This document shows, in pieces, positions 1 to 8,084 of a stretch of 64,000 bases of DNA; positions within the stretch are counted from its first letter, which is position 1, and each line of letters starts with the position of its first letter. Made by a program: the position numbers and the translations under genes. Location: contig JBCCGT010000015.1 in NCBI GenBank assembly GCA_039029135.1, positions 61,572 through 125,571 on the forward strand, in the 5' to 3' direction. The stretch comes from JALZVT01 sp039029135 (lineage in GTDB: Bacteria; Pseudomonadota; Gammaproteobacteria; Pseudomonadales; Azotimanducaceae). The notes under the pieces are model-generated. The model saw only the letters and a list, made by a program, of their open reading frames with translations. It did not search any database and was not told the origin of the DNA.

Positions 1-730
1 GCGAGATCTCGCTACGGCGGGCGGTCGCCGGATCGGGGCTTTGCTCACCCTTGTTCGCGGCAACCGCCTCGGGTCGACCGTCGCCGTCGAAATCCGCGAG
101 GAAGGCGCGAATATAGCTGCCGCGATGCCGCGTCACGTCGATGAGCGCGCGCGGCCAGCGTGCGCGGCGCGCGGCAGCCCCACCCGGATTCTGAAAATAG
201 ACGAGATGCGCGAGTTCGCAGGCGACGAGCACATCGGGCGCGCCGTCGCCATTCACGTCCGCGATCGCCGCGTCTTCGGCCGCTGCGGCCTCTGTACCCG
301 CAGCAAGCGTGGTATGCGTCCAGCGCTTCGGATCGGGTCCGCCCCAGCTGATACGCACGTGACCAATCAGTTCGCCGTCGTAGACCGTATCCGATTCATG
401 CACCGCGACGATGTCAAGAAAGCCGTCGCCATCCAGATCGGCCTCGACGAGGCCATCGCTGCCGCTGAGATCGGGCAGGTCCGCACCCTGCTGGTCGATG
501 ATGTGTTCGTGCCAGGAAAGATAGCGTCCGTCCACGGCCTGCGCGACGCCGGGCGCCTGGGCAAGCGGGACGTTGCGACGCGACGCAACCGGCGCGACAG
601 CAGGGGAAGGATCGGCGACGACGCGGGAGGGCGCGCGGGTGTCGACGCACGCGGCGAGAGCAATAGCCAGCACGGCCAGCGCCGCGGCCAGGCGCGGCGC
701 CGACGGCGGCAAGCGACCTCGCCCGAACAA
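1..730 (-). CDS. FG-GAP/VCBS-repeat lipoprotein (3' part outside window)
   Basis: This frame stays open to the window edge, so the C-terminus is missing. It starts with a basic stretch and a hydrophobic segment ending in a lipobox-like LAAC, which predicts an exported lipoprotein. At least three FG-GAP/VCBS-type units follow, with calcium-loop motifs such as DLDGDGFLD, DVNGDGAPD and DFDGDGRPE. Such repeats form beta-propellers in extracellular proteins. An in-frame stop at 785-787 limits the 5' end, no ATG follows it, and the TTG at 728-730 is the best start, though without a clear Shine-Dalgarno. It lies 22 nt downstream of the RRM gene on the same strand. The exact function is unknown. Confidence 0.6.
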   Translation of the reverse strand, partial: MFGRGRLPPSAPRLAAALAVLAIALAACVDTRAPSRVVADPSPAVAPVASRRNVPLAQAPGVAQAVDGRYLSWHEHIIDQQGADLPDLSGSDGLVEADLDGDGFLDIVAVHESDTVYDGELIGHVRISWGGPDPKRWTHTTLAAGTEAAAAEDAAIADVNGDGAPDVLVACELAHLVYFQNPGGAAARRARWPRALIDVTRHRGSYIRAFLADFDGDGRPEAVAANKGEQSPDPATARRSEIS

Positions 731-752
731 GCGCAGCGGGCGGGTCAGGCCA

Positions 753-1004
753 CTACCAGCGGCGACGTCTTTCGTTCGCTTCGTTCACCCGCATGGGGCG
801 GCCGCCGAGTTCCTGGCCGTTGAGCTCTTCGATAGCGCGCTGGCCATCGGCGTCAGCCATTTCGACGAACCCAAAACCGCGCGAGCGACCCGTCTCGCGA
901 TCCGTAATGACGGTTGCGGAAGTGACGTCGCCGACCTTAGAAAAAGTGTCGGACAAATCTTGATCGGTCGTATTCCAGGGCAGGTTACCGACATAGATCT
1001 TCAT
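753..1004 (-). CDS. RRM-domain RNA-binding protein (cold-inducible type)
   Basis: This 83-residue protein is a single RNA-recognition motif. RNP2 (IYVGNL, residues 3-8) and RNP1 (RGFGFVEM, near residues 42-49) are both intact, and the C-terminus is basic (RRRRW). Bacterial and cyanobacterial single-RRM proteins of this size are often cold-induced and thought to act as RNA chaperones. That role is from the family, not shown here. The ATG is preceded by GAGGGAGT, a good ribosome-binding site. A promoter-like sequence lies about 280 nt upstream, implying a long leader. Confidence 0.9.
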   Translation of the reverse strand: MKIYVGNLPWNTTDQDLSDTFSKVGDVTSATVITDRETGRSRGFGFVEMADADGQRAIEELNGQELGGRPMRVNEANERRRRW

Positions 1005-1205
1005 ACAGACTCCCTCACTCGGCGCGCCACGCCGAGACAGTGTGCGCAGTCAGTCAGAGCATCCATATCTCTGCACACCAATGAAAAAAACGCGCGGATC
1101 ACAGGGAAAAAGCGACCCGAGACGAACTCACGCGGAGCCCGCGGGACACTCCCAGCACGATCAGAACGGAGCGATAGCCGACACTCAACGGGGATTCTCA
1201 ACAGC

Positions 1206-1240
1206 GACTTGCACCAAGAGACTTGCACCAAGACACCAAG
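1206..1240. repeat. Short tandem repeat in the RRM leader
   Basis: The 14-mer GACTTGCACCAAGA occurs at 1206-1219 and again at 1220-1233, followed by a partial third unit (CACCAAG). It lies in the putative 5' leader of the RRM gene. Function unknown; it could affect leader structure or be a replication-slippage product. Confidence 0.6.
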
Positions 1241-1287
1241 AAAACGCTAGGTCAGGCGGGTATGCCTGAGACTCTGAATGGACCACC

Positions 1288-1315
1288 AGTATAAAAATTT
1301 CTGCGCAAGAGGCAA
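1288..1315 (-). promoter_or_regulatory. Sigma70-like promoter for the RRM gene
   Basis: On the minus strand TTGCCT (1315-1310) and TATACT (1293-1288) are separated by 16 bp and match -35 and -10 elements. The surrounding DNA is locally AT-rich. Transcription would start near 1281, giving a leader of roughly 275 nt before the ATG at 1004. Confidence 0.5.
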
Positions 1316-1479
1316 CGGGGGTGGGTACGAGCACGAACGCGACGGGCGTGCGCGCTTGTCTATCGCATCGCGCAGTATTCTTCCTTCGGCGATTTTCGCG
1401 CCTGTTTTCGCATCTCTTTTGAGCGGGAGCTAGACCGGCAGGAAAAGACCGATCCGCAGCGTGAAGAGGTGGCCGCGAG

Positions 1480-2151
1480 TCAGCGCCCTAAGGCGCGCCG
1501 CCGCGACGACAACAGCAGACCCAGCCCCAGACCAAGCAGCGCGAGCGTGCTGGGTTCGGGTACCGACGGATCGGTGCTCGACGGTGAGAAAGAAATTTCG
1601 ATGCGGCTGTCTGCCGTAACGCTCAAGCCCGCGAAGTTGAACAGCACGTTGCGATCATCGAAGCTCAGGCGGTCGGCGTCGAAGCCGTCGAACGCATCGA
1701 GCAATTCGGGCCCAAGCATCGAGCCGGGCTCGAAGTCGAGCTCCGCAACCACCAGGCCGACAAACGTGCCCGCCGCCCAGGTCGTGGCGCGGTTGAACTG
1801 AATGATGATGCCGTCCGGATTCACGTCGACGGTAAACCAGTTCTCCCCGGGCAGATAGGGCTCGACCAGATCGCTATCGCTCGGGTCGACCCGCACGTCG
1901 ACGAGCCCGCCGCAGGTCTGGCACAGCTCCGTCTCCGTCGGCCCGAAGAAGCCCAGGGTGACGAGGTCGTTGTCGATGAGGCCGGCGTGAGCGAAGGGCG
2001 TCGCGAGCAGCGCGATGCAGACTGCGAGCGCACGGAGCGCGCGCCGACCGGTCACGACACAGCGGGCGAATCGATGCCGCTGCAAACCGCGCGTGCATTC
2101 CATACGCTTCGAAAACATACGCTTCGACCAGTTGGTGGTGCCGATCATCAT
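1480..2151 (-). CDS. PEP-CTERM sorting-domain protein
   Basis: This is an exported protein with a signal peptide (basic residues, then LAVCIALLATPFAHA) and a C-terminal sorting tail: VPEPSTLALL, a hydrophobic helix, then SSRRRALGR. PEP-CTERM tails are recognised by an exosortase (EpsH-type) and usually mark exopolysaccharide-associated surface proteins. The central 170 residues contain two close cysteines (CQTCGG) and resemble no domain I recognise. I chose the ATG at 2151 because GGGG precedes it. The frame extends upstream to 2307, and ATGs at 2118 and 2103, each preceded by CGAAGCGT, are possible alternatives. No exosortase gene is in the window. Confidence 0.8.
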   Translation of the reverse strand: MMIGTTNWSKRMFSKRMECTRGLQRHRFARCVVTGRRALRALAVCIALLATPFAHAGLIDNDLVTLGFFGPTETELCQTCGGLVDVRVDPSDSDLVEPYLPGENWFTVDVNPDGIIIQFNRATTWAAGTFVGLVVAELDFEPGSMLGPELLDAFDGFDADRLSFDDRNVLFNFAGLSVTADSRIEISFSPSSTDPSVPEPSTLALLGLGLGLLLSSRRRALGR

Positions 2152-2360
2152 CGCTGTACCCCGTGTCCCCCGAATCACCAGAAGCTGCGGCGGACGTTCA
2201 AGCGAGCACCGAGGCGCTTCTGTCCCAAAGCTCCCCAAGCTTGATACGCTATCGCGAATCCACGCCAAGCCACTGTAATTTACCAGATTCCTGACAAAAT
2301 ACCGCAAGGAATTAAACGCCTGTTAGGTCTCTCGGCGCCACCGCATACCGGACTCGAACC

Positions 2361-3149
2361 ATGAAGCACGTGTTAGTCACCAACGACGACGGCGCGGATT
2401 CGCCGCTGTTTCGGCTGCTGCTGGAGTGGCTCGCCCCGCGCGTCCGCCTGACGATTGCCGCGCCGGCCAGCGAACAATCCTGGCGCGGTAAGTCCATGAC
2501 CCGCCACGGCGAGATCGAGACCGCAGAACAGATCATCGCTGGCCAGCCGGCGACGCTCGTGACCGGCACACCCGCAGACTGTGTCAACCTGGGCCTGTAC
2601 AACCTCTGCAGCGCGGCGGATCGGCCTGATCTAGTGATCTCCGGCATCAACGTGGGTCTGAACGCCGGGCTCGGGCTGCTGCTCGCATCCGGTACCGTCG
2701 GCGCCTGCCTCGAGGCCAACATCGCCGGTCTGCCGGGTCTCGCGCTGTCGCAGCAGCTCGATCGCGACACGTTTATGCAGTGGGACAGGACGCGCGCGTT
2801 CGAGGCCGGTATGTTCGAGCGCCTGCGCCGCGCGACCAACGCAGCGCTCGAGCGCATCTGGTCGGAGTTCGTCGCGAACCGCCCTGCTGAGCCCGTGACC
2901 TGGAGTCTGAATCTGCCGTTCAAACCGTCTACGACCGGCGAGGATCCCGTCGAGATTCGCCGCGCCCGGTTAGGGCATTCGTTCTACGAGCAGTGCTTCG
3001 TCGCGACCGGCGAGCGCCGCTATCGGCACCAGATGCAGGGCCTCGCGATCGACACCGATCCGCGCAGCGACCTGAAAGTGCTCGAAACAGGCGTCATCAG
3101 CGCCAGCCGCATCGACATCAGAGACCTGGCGCCGGCGCTGGACGACTGA
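2361..3149 (+). CDS. SurE-family 5'/3'-nucleotidase (survival protein E-like)
   Basis: The protein starts with the SurE signature VLVTNDDGADSP, whose paired aspartates and asparagine bind the metal. Conserved core blocks follow: APASEQSW (usually APxxxxSG), TGTPADCVNLGLY, then SGINVGLNAG...SGTVGACLEA. SurE enzymes dephosphorylate nucleoside monophosphates and related phosphates. At 262 residues it fits the family. It stands alone, not beside the usual pcm-nlpD-rpoS neighbours, so it may be a divergent paralog and I withhold the symbol. It is divergent from the PEP-CTERM gene and convergent with the cystathionine beta-synthase gene. Confidence 0.85.
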   Translation: MKHVLVTNDDGADSPLFRLLLEWLAPRVRLTIAAPASEQSWRGKSMTRHGEIETAEQIIAGQPATLVTGTPADCVNLGLYNLCSAADRPDLVISGINVGLNAGLGLLLASGTVGACLEANIAGLPGLALSQQLDRDTFMQWDRTRAFEAGMFERLRRATNAALERIWSEFVANRPAEPVTWSLNLPFKPSTTGEDPVEIRRARLGHSFYEQCFVATGERRYRHQMQGLAIDTDPRSDLKVLETGVISASRIDIRDLAPALDD

Positions 3150-3210
3150 GTTCGGAGCTACGCTGCCGTGCGGTCAATCGCGCCCAACGCGGGCGCGATA
3201 GCAAGCGGCT

Positions 3211-4596
3211 TCAGGCCTCGCGGCGCGGCGCGATGGCCGCTTCACGGCGCAGATAGTTCAGCACATCGGCGCGAGTAATCAGACCGAGAAACGCGTCGCC
3301 GTCCATCACGGCGGCGTAGGGCTGCACCTCGAGCATCGCTACCAGATTGTTGATGCCGAGCGTTGGCTCGACGCGCAGAAAGGTTCGCCGCATCACCTTA
3401 TCGACCGAATCGCCGAAGCGCTCCGGACCGCCGAAGGCGTAGCTCATGATGTCGTCTTCGCTGACGATGCCCACCAGTTCGCCGTCCTGCATCACCGGCA
3501 GCTGGGAAAAGCCTGCGTTGCGCAAGCGGTTGTGCGCGGTCGCGAGGTGATCGTTGACCCCCACGGTGACGGTCGCGAGCTCCTCGTGCAGACGACCGAT
3601 CAGGTCGCGCAGATCGTTGGTCCGTTCGCGCTGGATGAAGCCCTGATCCTCCATCCAGAAATCGTTGTACTGCTTCGACAGATACTTGTTGCCGGTATCG
3701 CAGACAAACGTGACGACCCGCTTGGGTGTCGTCTGCTCGCGACAGTAGCGCAGCGCGGCGGCGATGAGCGTGCCGCTCGATGAGCCCGCCAGCACACCGG
3801 TACGACCCAACAGCTCGCGGCCGGTGGCGAAGGACTCTGCGTCGCCGATGGTGTACGCGTTGCGCGTCAGCGAGAAATCGCAGATCTCGGGGATGAAGTC
3901 CTCGCCGATGCCCTCGACCAACCAGCTACCGCCTTCGGTGAGTTCGCCGCTGGCGATGTACTCCGCGAGGATCGAGCCCTGCGGATCGGCGAGCACGAGT
4001 TCGACGTCGCGATCCTTGCTGCCAAAGAAATTCGCCAGGCCGCTGATCGTGCCGCTCGACCCAACGCCGACGACCACCGCATCGACACGGCCCTCCAGCT
4101 GCTGCCAGATCTCCGGGCCGGTGGTCTCCACGTGCGCCTGGGCGTTGTCCGGGTTAGCGAACTGATTGATGAAGTAGGCGCCGCGCTGCTTCGCAATCGC
4201 GGCTCCCAGATCCTGGTAGTACTGGGGGTGCCCCTTGAGCACGTCCGAGCGCGTCAGCACCACCTCAGCGCCCATGGCCTTGAGGTTAAACACCTTCTCC
4301 TGACTCATCTTGTCGGGGACCACGAGGATGAGTCGATAGCCAAGCTGTCCGGCGGCCAGGGCCAGCCCGATGCCGGTGTTACCCGCGGTGGCCTCGACCA
4401 GGGTATCGCCGGGCTTGATGGCGCCCCGAGCCTCTGCCGCGCGAATCATCGCCAGCCCGATCCGATCCTTGATCGACCCCCCCGGGTTGAGATTTTCGAG
4501 CTTGAGGAACAGCTCGCAGGGCCCCGTATCGTAGCCCGCGAGCCGCAGCATCGGCGTGTGGCCGATCATGTCGAGAACGCTGTCGTAGACTTCCAA
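3211..4596 (-). CDS. cbs: Cystathionine beta-synthase (PLP domain plus CBS pair)
   Basis: Residues 1-320 are a fold-type II PLP enzyme. NPGGSIKDR holds the Schiff-base lysine, EATAGNTG binds the substrate carboxylate, and GVGSSGTISG binds PLP phosphate. The C-terminal 120 residues form two CBS (Bateman) motifs, which distinguish this from plain cysteine synthase. The enzyme would condense serine and homocysteine to cystathionine in the cytoplasm. Translation starts at TTG (4594-4596), placed by a strong GAGGGG just upstream; the next methionine would remove part of the conserved N-terminus. O-acetylserine-dependent activity cannot be excluded from sequence. Confidence 0.87.
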   Translation of the reverse strand: MEVYDSVLDMIGHTPMLRLAGYDTGPCELFLKLENLNPGGSIKDRIGLAMIRAAEARGAIKPGDTLVEATAGNTGIGLALAAGQLGYRLILVVPDKMSQEKVFNLKAMGAEVVLTRSDVLKGHPQYYQDLGAAIAKQRGAYFINQFANPDNAQAHVETTGPEIWQQLEGRVDAVVVGVGSSGTISGLANFFGSKDRDVELVLADPQGSILAEYIASGELTEGGSWLVEGIGEDFIPEICDFSLTRNAYTIGDAESFATGRELLGRTGVLAGSSSGTLIAAALRYCREQTTPKRVVTFVCDTGNKYLSKQYNDFWMEDQGFIQRERTNDLRDLIGRLHEELATVTVGVNDHLATAHNRLRNAGFSQLPVMQDGELVGIVSEDDIMSYAFGGPERFGDSVDKVMRRTFLRVEPTLGINNLVAMLEVQPYAAVMDGDAFLGLITRADVLNYLRREAAIAPRREA

Positions 4597-4780
4597 GCCC
4601 CACCCCTCGGCGTCGTCGTTTACCGGCGCGCAGCATAGCAGGCGGGGCCGTCAGGCCGCGCGGTGTGCCGCCACCTGCCCCGACCTCGCGGGCTCCGGGT
4701 CGCGGCATTGTCCGGGACCCCGCCCAGCTGTCATAGGAAGGTGTGATGGGAAGCAAGACCCGGTCGCGAAGCACCCGGTT

Positions 4781-6304
4781 ATGATCCCGCTCGCCATGCG
4801 ACGCGATCTAGACAGACTAGCCACCGAGCACTTCGATCTGCTCGTCGTCGGCGCCGGCGGACACGGCGTGTTCGCCGCGGCCGACGCGAGCCGCAGAGGC
4901 CTGCGCGTGGCGCTGGTCGACGCGGGTGATATCGGCGGCGCGACGACGGGCAACTCCCTGCGAACGATGCACGGCGGCGTGCGCTACCTGCAGTACCTGC
5001 AGCTCGGGCGCACGCTGGAGTCCATCCGCGAACAGGCCCTGCTGCGCGCCATGGCCCCCGACTACACGGAGGCGCTACCGTTTTTGATGCCGAGCAGCGG
5101 CTGGGGGCTGCGCGGACCGCTGGGCCTGTTCGCCGGGCTTAACATCCACCAGGCGCTGCGTCTCGCGACCACCCACGGCATCAATGGCGGCCAACATCTG
5201 CCGCGCAGCCGGGTGCTGTCGCGGACGCGCTATACAGAGCGCGTACCGGGCATCGACGTCGAACACCTTAGCGGCGGGGCACTGTGGCACGAGGTGCAGC
5301 TGCTGGACAGCGGCGCGCTGTGTGTTGCGCTCGCCCAGGAGGCGGCGCGGCAAGGCGCCTGCGTCGCGAACTACGTTCGCGTCGATGCGCTGAACTACCA
5401 GGGCGAGCGCTGCCGCGGCGCCCGTTGCACCGATGTGCTGACAGGCGCCGCGCTGAACATCGAGGCCGCGCATACGCTGAACGCCGCCGGCCCCTGGGCC
5501 ACCGATTTCTATACCGCGACGGCACCGGTCAAGCCGCTGCCGGTCGCGTTGAACGACAGCATGAACGTGCTGCTGCGCGAGCGGCTGTTCGAGGGTCAGG
5601 CGGTCGCCATTCCCAGCAGCCGCCGGGTTGAGGGCGAGGCGGTGGCGGCCGCCAACCGGATGTACTTTGCCGTGCCCTGGCGCGGCAGGACGGTGGTAGG
5701 CACCGTGCAGGAGCGCTGGGTCGATGGCCCGACCTGTGTGCGCGATCACCCGCACCACCTGGCCGCGTTTCTGGCGGACCTGAACGGCGCGATGCCGGCG
5801 GCCGGACTGACCGCCGACGACGTCGCGCACGTCTACTGGGGTCGGGTGCCAACAGAGGACGCGCCGACGGAAACCGGCGAGCTGCGGCGCAACGCGCGCG
5901 AGGTGATCGATCATCGGGAGCGGGACGGCGTTGGCGGGCTGCACACCATCGTTGGCGTCAAGCTGACGACCGCCCGAGCAGTCGCAGAGCAGGCGATCGA
6001 CGCGGTCGTGCAGGAATCCGATCGAGCCTTCGTCGCGGGCGACACCGCGGCTCTGCGCCTGCCGCCACCGCCCCAGGATCTAAGCCGGCCGAGCGCCGAG
6101 GCGTTCGCCGCTCGTGCTGCGCTGCGAGAGCGTCTGGAACTCGCGCAGCGCGAGGAGATGGTCCTGTGCCGGGACGATTTCCTGCTGCGCAGAACCGATC
6201 TCGGGGTTCTGGGTAGTTGGGCCGAGCTGAGCGCCGCGGCGCGCGAGCTGATCGCGGCGACACTCCCCGAGGGACCTGCGCCCCTCGTGCACAGCCACCC
6301 CTGA
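4781..6304 (+). CDS. FAD-dependent glycerol-3-phosphate dehydrogenase family protein
   Basis: The N-terminus has a Rossmann FAD fingerprint (VVGAGGHGVFAAADAS, about residues 22-37), then the GlpD-like TTGNSLRTMHGGVRYLQ block. A conserved NAAGPWA and the C-terminal RRTDLG motif of GlpD proteins are present. The expected role is oxidation of glycerol-3-phosphate to dihydroxyacetone phosphate with transfer of electrons to quinone. GAGGHG departs slightly from the usual GGGxxG, and glp genes are absent nearby, so the substrate may differ. A second in-frame ATG lies at 4796. Confidence 0.75.
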   Translation: MIPLAMRRDLDRLATEHFDLLVVGAGGHGVFAAADASRRGLRVALVDAGDIGGATTGNSLRTMHGGVRYLQYLQLGRTLESIREQALLRAMAPDYTEALPFLMPSSGWGLRGPLGLFAGLNIHQALRLATTHGINGGQHLPRSRVLSRTRYTERVPGIDVEHLSGGALWHEVQLLDSGALCVALAQEAARQGACVANYVRVDALNYQGERCRGARCTDVLTGAALNIEAAHTLNAAGPWATDFYTATAPVKPLPVALNDSMNVLLRERLFEGQAVAIPSSRRVEGEAVAAANRMYFAVPWRGRTVVGTVQERWVDGPTCVRDHPHHLAAFLADLNGAMPAAGLTADDVAHVYWGRVPTEDAPTETGELRRNAREVIDHRERDGVGGLHTIVGVKLTTARAVAEQAIDAVVQESDRAFVAGDTAALRLPPPPQDLSRPSAEAFAARAALRERLELAQREEMVLCRDDFLLRRTDLGVLGSWAELSAAARELIAATLPEGPAPLVHSHP

Positions 6305-6354
6305 GGTCCGCGCCGCTCGCGGCCAGCCGGGGCGGCGCGACGTCGTCCCAGGAG

Positions 6355-6771
6355 TTACTTCAAGAACTTGGACGCGAGCCCGGCGAGGCCGCCGAGCAGA
6401 TCGCCGCCCTGCGAGTTCTTGTCGATCAGCTGGGGCAACACGTCGGACAGACCGTCTGCGGCCTCCTGTTCGCCGATGCCCAGGCGCTGCGCGAACTGCG
6501 CAACCTGGTCCATGCCGAGCGCGCCCGCGACCTGATCGCCGTTAACGTTGTCGTTGTCGCCATCGCCCAGCCACGACTGCAGCGCGCCGCCGATGTCTCC
6601 ACCGCTGAACTTGCCGACCAAACCGGCCAGATCGACGTCGTTGTCATCGCCGCCGCCCAGCAGCGAACCCACGGCCGCGCCGAGCAGACCATCGTCGTTG
6701 CTGCTGCCGCCCGTCAGTCGCTGCTTAAGCAGTTCCACAGCCATGTTCTTCAGATCCATATGCCTATCCAT
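6355..6771 (-). CDS. YidB-like (DUF937) protein
   Basis: This 138-residue protein has the YidB/DUF937 pattern: glycine-rich loops (LLGGGDDNDVD, WLGDGDNDNV), a GDQVAGALGMDQV segment, and a C-terminal QLIDKNSQGGDLLGGLAGLASKFLK-like tail with conserved amphipathic helices. The family is widespread in proteobacteria and its biochemical function is unknown. Many repeated G/D residues give it an acidic character. Starts at 6771 or, four codons later, at 6759 (MDLKNMAVELL) are both possible; neither has a strong ribosome-binding site. It is convergent with the GlpD-like gene. Confidence 0.8.
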   Translation of the reverse strand: MDRHMDLKNMAVELLKQRLTGGSSNDDGLLGAAVGSLLGGGDDNDVDLAGLVGKFSGGDIGGALQSWLGDGDNDNVNGDQVAGALGMDQVAQFAQRLGIGEQEAADGLSDVLPQLIDKNSQGGDLLGGLAGLASKFLK

Positions 6772-6872
6772 GCGTTGTTGAAGCGCCGAGTATAACTAAA
6801 TCGCATGTCTGGGCGTGGCCTGGGCCGCCGCAAGTCCACCTTTGTTACAGGATCTTTGAGAACCCCGGGCGG

Positions 6873-7937
6873 TCAGCGATTCGGACCTCGGTTCATGGGG
6901 ACAGGCTGCCAACGCTCCAGCGCCACGCGCGGCAGGACCGTGGGATTCACGCAGCTCATCGGCCAGCGCTGGCGCAGCACCAGCGCGACTTCGCGCCCGA
7001 CGCGGCGCCGTGTCTCTGGCCGCATCCGATCCGTGGCGGAGGCGACGTGGGGCGTGATGATGACGTTGCTCATCTCGAGCAGCGGATTCGCCGGATCGAT
7101 CGGCTCTTGTTCCAGAACGTCGAGCCCGGCCGCCGCGATGACGCCGTCACGCAGCGCATCGATCAGCGCGGACTCGTCGATCAGCGGACCGCGCGCCGTA
7201 TTGACGACGATCGCGCTGGGCTGCATCCGCGCGAGCGCGTCGGCATTCAGAATGTGCCGGGTCTCGTCGTTGAGCGGCGCGTGCAGCGACAGATAGTCGC
7301 TGCGCTCAAGCAGTTCACCGAAGCTGACGGGCTCGGCGCCGGCCTCGCCGATTGTCAGCTCGCTGACATAGGGATCGTGCGCCAGGACCCGCAGGCCAAA
7401 GCCGGCGGCGCGTTTGAGCATGCAGCGCGACACGTTGCCGAAGCCGAGCAGGCCGAGCGTGCGGCCAAGCAGTCGCGGCGTATGGTTCAACAGCGGGCGG
7501 CCGCGATACCAGTCGCCGGCGTGCACCATCTCTTCCATGCGCTTGGTTTGCCGCGCAGCGCCCAGCAGCAGCATCATGGCGTGATCGGCGACTTCCTCGA
7601 TGAACACATCGGGGACGTTGGTGACAACGATTCCGGCCTCGGTCGCCGCGGCTACGTCGACCATGTCGACCCCCACGCTGCCAACGCCAATCACCACGCA
7701 GCGTTCCAGCTGCTCGATGATCGAGCGATCGATACGAATGCCCCACGAGGTGATGATCGCGTCGGCATCCCGCGCGCCGGCCGCGAAGGCCTCCGGCGTC
7801 GGTGCCGCGATCTCGCGAATCTCTGCGATGGTGTCCAGCGCCTCGAGTTCGAGCGCGTAGCGCTCCTTGAGCTGCTCCGGATTTGCTTGTCGCGGTAGCT
7901 GCACCGCGACCGTCTTCTTGGTGGTTGCGTCGACCAC
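6873..7937 (-). CDS. D-isomer-specific 2-hydroxyacid dehydrogenase
   Basis: This NAD(P)-dependent enzyme of the D-2-hydroxyacid dehydrogenase family shows its catalytic arginine (NTARGPLID), glutamate (LDVLEQEPID) and histidine (IITPHVAS). The nucleotide-binding loop reads LLGFGNVSRCM, so the last glycine of GxGxxG is replaced. It would interconvert a 2-oxoacid and a D-2-hydroxyacid; the substrate is not evident. The start is GTG (7935-7937), preceded by AAGGGGAG at good spacing. It is divergent from the sensor kinase of the pilus locus and is probably not part of that system. Confidence 0.85.
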   Translation of the reverse strand: MVDATTKKTVAVQLPRQANPEQLKERYALELEALDTIAEIREIAAPTPEAFAAGARDADAIITSWGIRIDRSIIEQLERCVVIGVGSVGVDMVDVAAATEAGIVVTNVPDVFIEEVADHAMMLLLGAARQTKRMEEMVHAGDWYRGRPLLNHTPRLLGRTLGLLGFGNVSRCMLKRAAGFGLRVLAHDPYVSELTIGEAGAEPVSFGELLERSDYLSLHAPLNDETRHILNADALARMQPSAIVVNTARGPLIDESALIDALRDGVIAAAGLDVLEQEPIDPANPLLEMSNVIITPHVASATDRMRPETRRRVGREVALVLRQRWPMSCVNPTVLPRVALERWQPVPMNRGPNR

Positions 7938-8084
7938 ATCACTCCCCTTCTGCGATCTGGTTCACCAATTTTAGCCCTACCAGCGGGCAATACCGAACCC
8001 TGCTGCGGGTCGCGTCCGGCCTCACATATAGAAACACACGCTCTCTATAGACTCCTCGGGTTACCAAAGGACGCCACCGATCTC

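Larger units (their letters stand above)
1005..1479. other. Non-coding interval: long 5' leader of the RRM gene and 3' flank of the PEP-CTERM gene
   Basis: No convincing gene lies in these 475 bases. Positions 1005 to about 1281 would be the transcribed leader of the RRM gene if the promoter at 1288-1315 is right. A direct tandem repeat (GACTTGCACCAAGA) occurs at 1206-1219 and again from 1220 inside this leader. The rest, up to 1479, is the downstream flank of the PEP-CTERM gene, where I see no clear intrinsic terminator. Confidence 0.5.
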
